64,000 nucleotides of DNA from Halofilum ochraceum (lineage in GTDB: Bacteria > Pseudomonadota > Gammaproteobacteria > XJ16 > Halofilaceae), in the NCBI RefSeq assembly GCF_001614315.2, contig NZ_LVEG02000018.1, positions 1 through 64,000 of the forward strand, read 5' to 3'. The stretch's first letter is position 1. Each line of letters begins with the position of its first letter. The notes beneath the pieces are model-generated. The model had not been told where the DNA came from and searched no databases. It worked only from the letters and a program-made list of their open reading frames with translations. Shown here one piece after another: positions 53,286 to 62,549 of the stretch. The position numbers and the translations under genes are program-made.

Positions 53286-54211
53286 CAGGCCGCATCCCGC
53301 CGCTGGTCCTCGACCAGGCGCATGAAGAATTCCTCGAGCCGGTTGGTCTTGTTGCGCATCGACAGGACCTCGACGCCCTGCTCGGAGAGCGCCTCGAACA
53401 GGCGGTTGATGCCGGTGTCGCGCGGTACCTCGACTTCGAGCGCACCATCCAGGCGCGGGGTCATGCTGTAGCCCTCGATCGGATTCAGACCGGTCACGCC
53501 ACCGCGGACATTGAGCACGAAGGTCTCGTAATTGAGCTTGTGCAGCAGCTCGGACACCGTGCCGTACTCGACGATCCGGCCGTGGTTGATGACCGCTACC
53601 GTGCTGCAGAGGCTCTCGGCCTCCTCAAGGTAGTGGGTCGTGAGGATGATCGAGATGCCGCGCCGGTTGATGTCCTCCAGGAAGCGCCACATCGAGCGCC
53701 GGATCTCGATATCCACGCCAGCCGTCGGCTCGTCCAGGATCAGCAGGCGCGGTTCATGGATCAGCGCGCGCGCGATCATCAGACGCCGCTTCATGCCGCC
53801 GGAGAGTTCCCGCGACACCACGTCGCGCTTCTCCCAAAGGCCCAGCTGCTTGAGGTAGCGCTCGGCGCGCTCACGCGCGCGGCTGCGCGGGATGCCGTAG
53901 TAGCCCGCCTGGTTGAGCACGATCTGGATGACCGTCTCGAACTGGTTGAAGTTGAACTCCTGCGGGACCAGCCCGATCGAGGCCTTCGCCCCGGCGAGAT
54001 CGGTATCGAGGTCGTGACCGAACACCGAGACCTCGCCGGCGGTCTTGTTCACCAGCGAGGCGATGATGCCGATCGCGGTCGACTTGCCGGCGCCATTTGG
54101 CCCCAGCAGCGCAAAGAATTCGCCTTCGGCGACGTCGAGGTCGATCCCGCGCAGCGCATAGACGCCGTTCGGGTACCGCTTCTCGAGATTACGGATGGTA
54201 AGCGCGTTCAT
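53285..54211 (-). CDS. yadG: ABC exporter ATP-binding protein (YadG-like)
   Basis: A 308-residue ATPase closely matching E. coli YadG from end to end. Walker A is GPNGAGKSTAIGIIASLVNK, Q-loop LVPQEFNFNQFE, signature LSGGMKRRLMIARAL, Walker B LLILDEPTAGVD. A C-terminal extension ends VLSMRNKTNRLEEFFMRLVE. ATG 54211 is chosen because an upstream in-frame extension runs into the repeat region. It pairs with the YadH-type permease. Confidence 0.95.
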   Translation of the reverse strand: MNALTIRNLEKRYPNGVYALRGIDLDVAEGEFFALLGPNGAGKSTAIGIIASLVNKTAGEVSVFGHDLDTDLAGAKASIGLVPQEFNFNQFETVIQIVLNQAGYYGIPRSRARERAERYLKQLGLWEKRDVVSRELSGGMKRRLMIARALIHEPRLLILDEPTAGVDIEIRRSMWRFLEDINRRGISIILTTHYLEEAESLCSTVAVINHGRIVEYGTVSELLHKLNYETFVLNVRGGVTGLNPIEGYSMTPRLDGALEVEVPRDTGINRLFEALSEQGVEVLSMRNKTNRLEEFFMRLVEDQRRDAA

Positions 54212-54356
54212 GGGATTCGACTGGTTTACGGCCCCGACGGGCGCCTGTTCACGGGCCCGGGGCGCTGATGACGGTGCGGAACCGCGGGAGTTTACGCGAT
54301 CGGGGCGGTTGGTGTAAGGCCATGGGGGCGTGCGCCGGGAGCCGCAGTGCAATTTT

Positions 54357-54707
54357 GGTTCTCGCCAAGGCGCGGAGGGCGCCAAGGGACGCAAAGGAAA
54401 TCGAGAATAAGGCGATTGTCGGACAGGCAGCTTTACCGCCTCGGTTCGCTAAAACCGCGCGCGTGCGCTTCGCGCAAACGCGCCTACGAAACCAGGACGG
54501 CCATTCCCGTGCAGTAGGCGCGTTTTCGCCGCAAGGCGAACGCGCGCATCGACCGGCGAAAGCCTCAACTTCCTGGCAGGAGCGTGCCGGCATTGCCCGG
54601 CGCGCGAACCGGCGTTTCCATCCGACCCGCCCGTCCGTCGCGCCGGGCAAGGCCGGCCTACGATTTCCTTCGCGTCCCTTGGCGGGCTTTGCGTCTTGGC
54701 GAGAACC
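54357..54707. repeat. Nested inverted repeats, 'ctcgccaagg' outside, 'gcgcgtaggcg' inside
   Basis: The outer arms 54357-54403 and 54661-54707 are inverses with a few changes (ggttctcgccaaggcg / cttggcgagaacc). Inner arms 54457-54488 and 54513-54547 carry acgcgcctacg and gtaggcgcgttttcgcc inverted. A third inverted pair (gtgccggcattgcccggcg / cgccgggcaaggccggcc) lies at about 54584-54659. No gene lies in this 540-bp gap. Confidence 0.85.
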
Positions 54708-54753
54708 CTTACTGCACCTCCACGCCGAGGCGACATCCAGGCCGCCGCACGCA

Positions 54754-55308
54754 TCACACCGCGTTGCGATCGCGCTGCCAGATGACCTCGGAGCCGCCCT
54801 CGCGGCGGGCGAGCACACGGCCGAACACGAACAGCAGGTCGGACAGGCGGTTCAGGTACGCCAGGCCCTGCGGGTTCACGTCCTCCTCACGGGCCAGCGT
54901 ATGCACCCGGCGTTCCGCGCGGCGGCAGACGGTTCGCGCCAGGTGGCACACGGAGGCGGCGGGGCCGCCGCCCGGCAGGATGAAGTCCTTCAGCGGCGGC
55001 AGATCGGCGTTGTGCTCGTCGAGCTTCTGCTCGAGCCACTCGACCTGCGCCGGCACGACGGCCGAGTACCCCGGCACGCAGAGTTCTCCGCCCAGGTCGA
55101 ACAGATTGTGCTGAACCTCGATCAGGATCCCCGCGATCGACTCCGGCAGATCCTGCGCCAGCAGCATGCCGATCACGCTCGACAGCTCGTCGACCGTGCC
55201 ATAGGCCTCGACCCGGGCCGCGTCCTTCTCGGTGCGCGAACCGTCGCCGAGACCGGTGGTGCCGGCATCGCCGGTGCGGGTGTAGATCTTCGAAAGACGA
55301 TGGCCCAT
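54754..55308 (-). CDS. Cob(I)alamin adenosyltransferase, PduO type
   Basis: A 184-residue ATR. The N-terminal nucleotide motif is KIYTRTGDAGTTGLGDGSR. Further family segments are VEAYGTVDELSSVIG, FILPGGGPAAS and the C-terminal NRLSDLLFVFGRV. It adds the adenosyl group from ATP to reduced cobalamin, making coenzyme B12. ATG 55308 (MGHRLSKIYTR) is the natural start. No B12-dependent enzyme is adjacent, and I did not see a cobalamin riboswitch in the 176 bp upstream. Confidence 0.93.
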   Translation of the reverse strand: MGHRLSKIYTRTGDAGTTGLGDGSRTEKDAARVEAYGTVDELSSVIGMLLAQDLPESIAGILIEVQHNLFDLGGELCVPGYSAVVPAQVEWLEQKLDEHNADLPPLKDFILPGGGPAASVCHLARTVCRRAERRVHTLAREEDVNPQGLAYLNRLSDLLFVFGRVLARREGGSEVIWQRDRNAV

Positions 55309-55484
55309 GCGCGGGCTCCCGGGTGACTGCGGTGGAGGTGCGCCGTCGGCGACAGCCCCAGGATTTTCCATCACCAGTGCCGGTCGGCACAATATCCCGT
55401 ATCCCGCGACGTTCGTACGAGCGCCCGGCGCCGGCCTCTTGCCGGCCCCGGGCGTCGTCCATCGCCCTGCAAATGGAGTAGCGC

Positions 55485-56690
55485 GTGCTCGGCCTTCGGG
55501 TGTTCCTGTTCTTCGCCGGCGGGTTCTTCCTGTCGTACCTCTACCGGTCCGTCAATGCGGTGCTGGCGCCCGATCTGATCGCCGATCTCGGCCTCCGTGC
55601 CGACCAGCTGGGCCTGCTCACCAGCGTGTACCTCCTCGCCTTCGCCAGCTTCCAGCCCGTGCTGGGCGTGCTGCTGGACCGGTTCGGCCCGCGCCGCGTG
55701 GAGGCTGCCCTGCTCTTGCTGGCGGCCGGGGGCGCGCTGGTCTTCGCCGCGGCTGAGGGCATGACGGGCCTGCTGGTCGGCCGCGCGCTGATCGGCGTTG
55801 GTGTCTCGGCCTGCCTGATGGGCGGGCTCAAAGCCAATGTGCTCTGGTTCGACGGGCCGCGGCTGGCATTGGTCAACGGTCTGCTGTTGGCCGCGGGCGG
55901 GCTGGGCGCCGTCTGCGCCGGTCTGCCGATCGAGTTCGGCCTGCAGTGGACGGACTGGCGCGGCATCCTCGTGGGCCTCGCGGCGCTCACGCTGCTGCTG
56001 GCGGCCGGGATCGCCCTGGGCGTGCCGGAACGCACGGCGCCGGACGGTGTCCCCGGGCGCCGAGAGCTGTTGGCCGGCCTGCGCCGCGTGTATGCCAGCC
56101 GTCTGTTCTGGCGGGTGGCGCCGGCGACCATGCTGTCGCAGGGGGCGTTCCTCGCCACACAGGGGCTGTGGGCCGGCCCGTATCTTGCGGACGTATCCGG
56201 ACTCGACCGCCGCGCGGTCGCGACCCATCTGTCCGCGATCGCCGCCGCCATGGCGGTCGGCTTCCTGCTGAGCGGCGTCGTCACCGAGCGCCTCGAACGC
56301 CGCGGCATTACGCCCCTGCAGGTCGCGGGCGGCGGCATGATCCTGTTCGTCGCGGTCCAGATCCTGATCCTGGCGTTCCCCGACGGCCCCACGCTCCTGC
56401 TGTGGTGCGCATACGGGTTGTGCGGCACGGCCGGCATCATCACATTTACTACACTGGCTCGCGGATTCGGCGCGGCGCTGACCGGACGCGCCAATACGGC
56501 CGTCACCCTGGTGACCTTCGCCAGTGCGTTCGCGATCCAGGCCTTGACCGGCGCCCTGCTGGAATATTTCCCGGGCCGCGCCGCCGGCGCGTACGCGCCC
56601 GCCGGCCATCGCCTCGCGCTCGCCGCCGTGATCGGGGCGCAGGCGATCGCGCTGATCTGGTACTGCATACCCGAGCGCAGCCGACGCTGA
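55485..56690 (+). CDS. Major facilitator superfamily transporter
   Basis: A 401-residue MFS protein with about twelve helices. It starts at GTG with GGAG upstream (LGLRVFLFFAGGFFLSYLYRSVNAVLAPDL). Motif A-like VLLDRFGPRRVEAALLLLAA is present between helices 2 and 3. It is distantly like nitrate/nitrite or sugar-phosphate type carriers, but the substrate cannot be assigned. It diverges from the adenosyltransferase gene. Confidence 0.86.
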   Translation: MLGLRVFLFFAGGFFLSYLYRSVNAVLAPDLIADLGLRADQLGLLTSVYLLAFASFQPVLGVLLDRFGPRRVEAALLLLAAGGALVFAAAEGMTGLLVGRALIGVGVSACLMGGLKANVLWFDGPRLALVNGLLLAAGGLGAVCAGLPIEFGLQWTDWRGILVGLAALTLLLAAGIALGVPERTAPDGVPGRRELLAGLRRVYASRLFWRVAPATMLSQGAFLATQGLWAGPYLADVSGLDRRAVATHLSAIAAAMAVGFLLSGVVTERLERRGITPLQVAGGGMILFVAVQILILAFPDGPTLLLWCAYGLCGTAGIITFTTLARGFGAALTGRANTAVTLVTFASAFAIQALTGALLEYFPGRAAGAYAPAGHRLALAAVIGAQAIALIWYCIPERSRR

Positions 56691-56777
56691 GGCGTTTGGG
56701 CGGATTCGCGGGCCCGGGTATCATGGGCAGGGTAGCGGGTCCTCCCGCGGCCCTTACTGCAGGAGTGGACGAAAACC

Positions 56778-57197
56778 GTGTCGATTGATCGTGTCATTAC
56801 CGCCTTCGAGATGATGCCGAGCTGGCAGGACCGGTATCGCCTCATCATCGACATGGGGCGCAAGCTGCCGGAACTGTCGGAAGAGCACTATGCCGACGAG
56901 AATCTGCTCGACGGCTGCATGAGTAATGTCTGGATGACGGCCGCGCGCGACGACTCGTCGGACCCGCCGGTCATGCGTTTCGAAGCGGACAGCGATTCCC
57001 AGATCGTCAAGGGGCTGATCGCGATCGTGTTCGAGGTGTTCAACAACCGCCCGCCGGAAGAGGTGGTCACCACCGACATCGAATCGGTCTTCCAGCAACT
57101 GGAGCTCGAACAGCACATCTCCAGCGGCCGCCGCAACGGGCTGTCGTCGATGGTCCGGCGCGTGCGCGAACTGGCCCAGGCCGAGCTGGCGGCCTGA
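56778..57197 (+). CDS. sufE: SufE-family sulfur acceptor for Fe-S cluster assembly
   Basis: A 139-residue cysteine-desulfurase partner. Catalytic Cys47 sits in ENLLDGCMSNVWM, and YRLIIDMGRKLPEL is the typical N-terminal segment. It accepts persulfide from SufS or CsdA and passes it to the scaffold. No other suf/csd gene is adjacent. The GTG start has AGGAG 11 bp upstream. A glycine-betaine binding protein gene follows after 8 bp. Confidence 0.92.
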   Translation: MSIDRVITAFEMMPSWQDRYRLIIDMGRKLPELSEEHYADENLLDGCMSNVWMTAARDDSSDPPVMRFEADSDSQIVKGLIAIVFEVFNNRPPEEVVTTDIESVFQQLELEQHISSGRRNGLSSMVRRVRELAQAELAA

Positions 57198-57205
57198 TCC
57201 CCCCG

Positions 57206-58066
57206 ATGAAAAACGCGCTCCTCCAGGTGGCCGCGCTCGCACTGGCGCTCGCGGCGACCCCGTTGGCCGCGCGCGAACCGATCCGGATCGGCTGGACGGC
57301 ATGGTCGGACGGCGTCTTCGTCACCCGTCTCGCCGCCCGCGTCATCGAGGCCGAACTCGACCAACCCGTAGAACTGGTGCGGGCAGGGATCGCCGAACAG
57401 TACCAGGGGATCGCCTCCGGGCGCCTCGACGCCATGCTTATGTCGTGGCAGCCGCAAACCCACGGCCCGTATATCCGCCGCGTGGCCGGCCGCGCCGAGG
57501 ACCTCGGCGCCCTCTACACCGGCGGCCGTCTCGGCTGGGCCGTGCCCGCGTATGTGCCGCGCGATGCGATCGCCTCGATCGCCGATCTCGATGACGCCGA
57601 GGTGCGTGAACGCCTGGGCGGGCGGATCACCGGCATCGAACCCGCTTCCGGCCTGATGCGGCTGTCACGCCGGGCCGTCAGCGCCTACGGCCTCGAGGGC
57701 TACACGCTGGAGCCCGGCGGCGGCCCCGCCATGGGCCGGGCGCTCACCGGGGCGATCGAGGCCGGCGAGTGGATCGTCGTGACCGCCTGGAGCCCGCACT
57801 GGATGTTCGCCGCCTTTGATCTGCGCTACCTCGATGACGAGCGCGGCATCCTCGGGGGCAGCGAGCGCGTGCACGCGCTGGCAAGGCCCGGATTCCACGC
57901 CGATCACCCGGCCGTGGCCGAACTGCTGGGCCGGATGTGGCTGCCGCGGGCGGAGCTCGAGGGCGCCCTGCTCGATGCACATGAGGACTCCACGAACGCG
58001 GCCGTGACCCGCTACATCGAGGCCCACCCGGACCGGATCGCCTACTGGGTCAGTGGCGACCACTGA
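57206..58066 (+). CDS. Glycine betaine/choline-type (OpuAC) substrate-binding protein, orphan
   Basis: A 286-residue periplasmic protein with a signal peptide (MKNALLQVAALALALAATPL, AxA near 21). The OpuAC fold is recognisable from IRIGWTAWSDGVFVTRL, MLMSWQPQTHGPYI and WIVVTAWSPHWMFAAFDLRY. The Trp residues in these motifs match the aromatic box that holds trimethylammonium groups. No permease or ATPase gene accompanies it. It may serve a transporter encoded elsewhere. Confidence 0.88.
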   Translation: MKNALLQVAALALALAATPLAAREPIRIGWTAWSDGVFVTRLAARVIEAELDQPVELVRAGIAEQYQGIASGRLDAMLMSWQPQTHGPYIRRVAGRAEDLGALYTGGRLGWAVPAYVPRDAIASIADLDDAEVRERLGGRITGIEPASGLMRLSRRAVSAYGLEGYTLEPGGGPAMGRALTGAIEAGEWIVVTAWSPHWMFAAFDLRYLDDERGILGGSERVHALARPGFHADHPAVAELLGRMWLPRAELEGALLDAHEDSTNAAVTRYIEAHPDRIAYWVSGDH

Positions 58067-58303
58067 CTCCGTCCCCCCCGTGGTCGCCGCCGTCTGCCTT
58101 GAGGCGACCCCTTCTGCACCCTGCGCGTCACCAGCCGCCGGAGGCCGCCTGCAGCGCCTTGTGGCTATTTTTCGGCGCGTGACATAATCATTCGCCCTGT
58201 CCCGGCCGCGCCGGCCCGTTGCGGCGTGCACTCGCCCGCGACTCGCCCAGCGACCGGTACGGCCCGCCCGAACGCCGCACATGCGCGCCCCGAAGGAGTG
58301 ACC

Positions 58304-59266
58304 ATGAAGATCCTCTTCGCAGACAAGTTTCAGCAGGCATACCTGGGAGACCTCAAGGCCCAGGGCCACGACTGCGATCTCCAGCCCGATCTGTCCGCCG
58401 AGGACCTGCCGGCGCACGTCGCCGGCGCCGAAGTGCTCATCGTGCGCAGCACGAAGATCACGCGCGCGACCATCGAGGCCGCCGACGAACTCAAGCTGAT
58501 CATCCGCGCCGGCGCCGGCACCAATACCATCGACAAGGAGGCTGCGGCCGAAAAGAACATCCCGGTCTGCAACGTGCCCGGCAAGAACGCGGTCGCCGTC
58601 GCCGAATTGGCCTTCGGCCTGTTGCTGGCGATCGACCGCAATATCCCGGACAACGTGATCGAGCTGCGTCAGGGCCAATGGAACAAGAAGAAGTACTCGA
58701 AGGCCGAGGGCATCATGGGCCGCCACATCGGCATCGTGGGCCTGGGCGGTATCGGCCTCGCGCTCGCGGAACGGGCCGCGGCGTTCGGCATGCATGTCCA
58801 TGTCGTGCGCAAGACCGGCCGTGACGAGGAACCCACCCGGCGCCTGCAGGCCATCGGGGTGCAGGAGCGGGACGACCTGCAAGAGCTGGTGAGCCACTGC
58901 GACGTCGTTTCGTTCCACGTACCGGCAACCGCCGATACGAAGGGCATGATCAACGCGGATCTGCTCGGCCATTTCCAGGCCGGCGCGATCCTGCTCAACA
59001 CATCACGCGGTGAGATCGTCGACGAACCCGCGCTCATCAAGGCGATGGACGACAAGGGCATCCGCGCCGGCCTCGACGTCTACAATGATGAACCGGGCGC
59101 CGCCCAGGGCGAATTCGATTCGGCGCTCGCGCGGCATCCGAACGTCTACGGGACGCACCATATCGGCGCTTCGACCGAACAGGCACAGAACGCGATCGCC
59201 GCCGAGGTGGTCCGCATGCTTGAGGAATTCGGCCGCGGCAACGTGCTGCACTGCGTCAACCTGTAA
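58304..59266 (+). CDS. D-3-phosphoglycerate dehydrogenase (short form without ACT domain)
   Basis: A 320-residue D-2-hydroxyacid dehydrogenase. NAD motif IVGLGGIGLALAERAAAFG, substrate and catalytic segments IIRAGAGTNTID, NTSRGEIVDEPAL (Arg), and the His in THHIGASTEQAQNAI. It lacks the C-terminal ACT/ASB domain, so serine feedback as in E. coli SerA is not expected. GGAG precedes the ATG. Its position before serC makes oxidation of 3-phosphoglycerate the likely reaction. Confidence 0.9.
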   Translation: MKILFADKFQQAYLGDLKAQGHDCDLQPDLSAEDLPAHVAGAEVLIVRSTKITRATIEAADELKLIIRAGAGTNTIDKEAAAEKNIPVCNVPGKNAVAVAELAFGLLLAIDRNIPDNVIELRQGQWNKKKYSKAEGIMGRHIGIVGLGGIGLALAERAAAFGMHVHVVRKTGRDEEPTRRLQAIGVQERDDLQELVSHCDVVSFHVPATADTKGMINADLLGHFQAGAILLNTSRGEIVDEPALIKAMDDKGIRAGLDVYNDEPGAAQGEFDSALARHPNVYGTHHIGASTEQAQNAIAAEVVRMLEEFGRGNVLHCVNL

Positions 59267-59322
59267 AAGAAACCATCGCGCCGGCCCTACCAACGGCCGA
59301 CGCCAGGCAAGGGAAGAGAACC

Positions 59323-60408
59323 ATGACCAATCGCGTGTACAACTTCTGCGCCGGCCCCTGCACGCTGCCCCTCGAGGTCCTCGAGGAAGCGCAGCAGGAG
59401 TTCGTGGACTACCACGGCACCGGCATGTCGCTGATCGAGATGACCCACCGCGGCCCGGAATACGAGGCCGTGCACAACGAGGCGGTCGAGCTCGCGCGCG
59501 AAATCTATGGCGCCCCGGACGACTTCGATGTCCTGTTCCTGCAGGGCGGCGCCACGCTGCAGTTCGCCATGATCCCGATGAATATCCTCAAGCCCGGCGA
59601 GAAAGGCGCCTACATCGGCTCCGGCGCCTGGGCCTCCGGCGCGTTCAAGGACGCCCAGAAGTACGGCGACGTCTACTTCGCGTGGGACGGCAAGGCGGAG
59701 GGTTACACCCGCATGCCGGCCTCGAACGAGATCGAGCTGCAGCCGGGGACGCGCTATCTCCACATCACCTCGAACGAGACCATCGGCGGCATCCGCATGA
59801 CCGAGTGGCCGGAGGTCGATGTCCCCATGATCGCCGACATGTCCTCCGACTACATGTCGCGGCCGATCCCCTGGGAGAAGTTCGACCTCGTCTACGGCGG
59901 CGCCCAGAAGAACCTCGGCCCGGCCGGCGCGGCGCTCGTGTTCGTGCGCAAGTCCGTGCTCGCGGACTGCAACACCGACATCGGTGAGTACCTGCGCTAC
60001 TCCGTGCACGCCGAGAAGAACTCGCTGTTCAACACCCCACCCGTGTTCACGATCTACATGATCGGCAAGGTGCTGAAGTGGATGAAGGCGAAGGGCGGCC
60101 TGTCCGTCATTGAACAGGAGGCGGCGCAGAAGGCCGGTCGACTCTACGATGTCATCGACAACAGCGGCGGCTGGTACAGCTGCCCGGTCGCGACCGAGAA
60201 CCGCTCGCACATGAACGTCGTGTTCCGCCTGCCGAGCGAGGACCTGGAGAAGAAGTTCATCAAGGAGGCCGACGCCGCCGGGATGAAGAATCTCAAGGGC
60301 CACCGCAGCGTCGGCGGCTGCCGCGCCAGCATCTACAACGCCATGCCATATGAGGGCGTCGAAGCACTGGCGCAGTTCATGGAGCAGTTCCGGAAAGACA
60401 ACGGTTGA
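59323..60408 (+). CDS. serC: Phosphoserine aminotransferase
   Basis: A 361-residue PLP enzyme. The start NRVYNFCAGPCTLPLEVL, the PLP lysine K196 in GGAQKNLGPAGAAL, and the C-terminal SVGGCRASIYNAMPYEGVEAL are all typical. It makes phosphoserine from 3-phosphohydroxypyruvate, and also 4-phosphohydroxythreonine for PLP synthesis in bacteria that use that route. It lies between the dehydrogenase and the DUF1015 gene on one strand. Confidence 0.96.
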   Translation: MTNRVYNFCAGPCTLPLEVLEEAQQEFVDYHGTGMSLIEMTHRGPEYEAVHNEAVELAREIYGAPDDFDVLFLQGGATLQFAMIPMNILKPGEKGAYIGSGAWASGAFKDAQKYGDVYFAWDGKAEGYTRMPASNEIELQPGTRYLHITSNETIGGIRMTEWPEVDVPMIADMSSDYMSRPIPWEKFDLVYGGAQKNLGPAGAALVFVRKSVLADCNTDIGEYLRYSVHAEKNSLFNTPPVFTIYMIGKVLKWMKAKGGLSVIEQEAAQKAGRLYDVIDNSGGWYSCPVATENRSHMNVVFRLPSEDLEKKFIKEADAAGMKNLKGHRSVGGCRASIYNAMPYEGVEALAQFMEQFRKDNG

Positions 60409-60448
60409 CCACCAGGTACCGCCGGGAGGCGGCACGGGAGCGAACGGC

Positions 60449-61696
60449 ATGACGGCGATCCGACCCTTTCAGTGCTACTACGCCAGCCCGGATCTGGCGC
60501 ACGATGTCGCATGCCCGGCGTATGACGCCATGACGCCGGGCCAGCGCCATGAGTTCGCGCTGACCCATCCGCTGAACTACCTCAACGTCATGCGCTCCAC
60601 CGAGGAGTATCCCGAGGATCAGCGGCCGCCGTTTGACGAGAACCTGCAGCGCAACTCGGCGAAACTGCAGGAACTGATCCGCAACCGGGTGTTCGTGTTC
60701 AACAATCGCCCGGGCGTGTATGTCTATCGGCTCAGCGTCGACGATCATGAGCAGACCGGTCTGATCGCCGAGATCCCCGTGGACGAGTTCGATTCCGGCG
60801 GCATCAAGAAGCACGAGCATACCCGCCGCGACAAGGAAGACGTGCTCATCCGCTATCGCGACGAGGTCCGCGCCAGTTCGACCCCGATCAGTCTGACCTA
60901 CCCCTCCGACCCGGCCGTGGACGAGGTCGTCGCCCGGGCAAAGGAGGAGGCGCCGCTGATCGATTTCACCTCCGACGACGGCGTACACCAGACCATCTGG
61001 TTCGTCGGCGATCGCGCGGAAATCGGACACCTCCAGAAGGCGTTCCAGCAGCACGGCGCGCTCTACCTGACCGACGGCCATCACCGCACGGCGGTCTGCC
61101 AGAAATGGGCGGCCAAGCGGCGCGCCGAAAACCCGAACCACACGGGCGATGAACCGTACAACTACGTGCTGACGGCCATCTTCCCCGACGACCAGATGCG
61201 CATCCTCGAGTACAACCGCCTCGTGCACGATCTCGGCGGGCTGTCCCACGACGAACTGCTGGAGCGGATCGGCGAGCACTTCACGGTCGAGCCCCTGAAC
61301 GTGGTGGCGGCCGACGAGGCGCGGCCACAGGAGCGTCACACGTTCTCGATGCACCTGGGCAGCAAGTGGTATTCGCTGAAGGCGCCCGAGGGGCTGGTGC
61401 CGGAGGACGATCCGGTCCGCTGCCTCGATGTCTGTCTGCTGCAGGATTACATCCTCGGCCCGATCCTTGGCATCGAGGACCCGCGCAGCGACCCGCGCAT
61501 CGATTACGTGCCGGGGGCATTCGGTCTGGACGAGATCGAGCGGCGCGTGTTCGGCGGCTGGGCCGTCGGTTTCGCCTGCTACCCGACATCGGTGCGGGAA
61601 TTGATGGCGATCGCCGACGCCGGCGAAGTGATGCCGCCGAAATCCACGTGGTTCGACCCCAAGGTGCGTTCCGGCCTGCTGGTACGCCTGCGCTGA
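60449..61696 (+). CDS. DUF1015-family protein, possible serine kinase (SerK-like)
   Basis: A 415-residue cytoplasmic protein of DUF1015, begun at ATG 60449. Characteristic segments are LTHPLNYLNVMRS, GVYVYRLSVDDHEQTGLIAE, YLTDGHHRTAVCQKWAAKR and the end STWFDPKVRSGLLVRL. Archaeal members (SerK) are ADP-dependent free-serine kinases. The bacterial versions sit, as here, directly after serA and serC, so a role in making or sensing phosphoserine is likely. The exact reaction is inference. Confidence 0.88.
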   Translation: MTAIRPFQCYYASPDLAHDVACPAYDAMTPGQRHEFALTHPLNYLNVMRSTEEYPEDQRPPFDENLQRNSAKLQELIRNRVFVFNNRPGVYVYRLSVDDHEQTGLIAEIPVDEFDSGGIKKHEHTRRDKEDVLIRYRDEVRASSTPISLTYPSDPAVDEVVARAKEEAPLIDFTSDDGVHQTIWFVGDRAEIGHLQKAFQQHGALYLTDGHHRTAVCQKWAAKRRAENPNHTGDEPYNYVLTAIFPDDQMRILEYNRLVHDLGGLSHDELLERIGEHFTVEPLNVVAADEARPQERHTFSMHLGSKWYSLKAPEGLVPEDDPVRCLDVCLLQDYILGPILGIEDPRSDPRIDYVPGAFGLDEIERRVFGGWAVGFACYPTSVRELMAIADAGEVMPPKSTWFDPKVRSGLLVRLR

Positions 61697-61739
61697 CTGG
61701 ATCCTGGCGGGGCTCCGCTCGGACGCACCTCACGGCCGA

Positions 61740-62405
61740 TCAATCCCCGTTGTCACCGGCCTCCGTCTGCACACGCACGCACGCCGGATCGTCATTCTCG
61801 GGACGATTCACGCGCCGGCTGACCGGATCGATCGCCAGGGCGCCCGCATCAGCGCCCGCCACGGCGTCGATCGCATCCGCCGGCGTCGCCGCCTCCAGCC
61901 AGGCGGCGGCCACCTCATCCGACGGGACCACCACGGGCATGCGCTGATGGATCGGCGCGCAGCGCGTGTCCGCATCCCGGGTCAGGATCGCCAGCGTCGG
62001 CCGATCGTTCGCATCCCGTGCCGCGAGACCGGCAAAGAAGAACAGGGCGTCGTCCGGGCGGTGAAACAGCCAGGGCCGCTTTGGCCCGGTGTCCGCCGTC
62101 TGCCATTCGTACCAGCCGTCGGCGGGCACCAGGCACCGCCCCGCCGCGCAGGCCCGCCGGAACATCGGCCGCTCGGCCGCCCCCTCGATCCGCGCATTGA
62201 TCGGTGCACGCCGGCCCACCGGCAACCAGTGCGGATGGAACCCCCACAACGCCAGCCGCGTCACGCGTTCGCCTTCGCGGTCACGACCCAGCGTCAGTAC
62301 CTGTTGCCCGGGCGCGATGTTGTAGCGCGGCGGCACACCCCCTGCGATCTCCGGATCGATCCACGGATGCCCGGTAGGGTTACGAAGTGTGTAGCGACCG
62401 CACAT
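61740..62405 (-). CDS. SOS response-associated peptidase (YedK/HMCES family)
   Basis: A 221-residue protein of the SRAP family. Cys2 (MCGRYTL) is the residue that crosslinks to abasic sites in single-stranded DNA. The conserved Asn/Glu segment is INARIEGAAERPMFR, and the His segment is IHQRMPVVV. It protects abasic sites by forming a thiazolidine crosslink. It is encoded alone. I saw no clear LexA box upstream in the 145 bp before the next gene, which is occupied by a REPIN. Confidence 0.93.
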   Translation of the reverse strand: MCGRYTLRNPTGHPWIDPEIAGGVPPRYNIAPGQQVLTLGRDREGERVTRLALWGFHPHWLPVGRRAPINARIEGAAERPMFRRACAAGRCLVPADGWYEWQTADTGPKRPWLFHRPDDALFFFAGLAARDANDRPTLAILTRDADTRCAPIHQRMPVVVPSDEVAAAWLEAATPADAIDAVAGADAGALAIDPVSRRVNRPENDDPACVRVQTEAGDNGD

Positions 62406-62434
62406 GGTTCAAAGGTTAGCACCCGTATGAGGGA

Positions 62435-62510
62435 TCGCGAGCAAGCTCGCTCCTACATGAGTTCTGCCACCGGCGTGCAGATTGACCTGTAGGAGCGAGC
62501 TTGCTCGCGA
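62435..62510. repeat. 76-bp REPIN, copy 2
   Basis: Same length and REP arms as 15987-16062. The centres differ at roughly ten positions but keep the frame (tgagttctgccaccgg... versus tgaatcctgccatcgc...). It sits between the arginase-family gene stop and the SRAP gene start, both leftward. Confidence 0.9.
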
Positions 62511-62549
62511 TAGCTTATCACCCACCGGACCGTCACGGTCCCCGCCGGC

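Noticed and set aside
55309-55484. Cobalamin riboswitch before the adenosyltransferase gene
   Set aside because: I looked for the conserved B12-box type elements in the 176 bp and did not recognise them.
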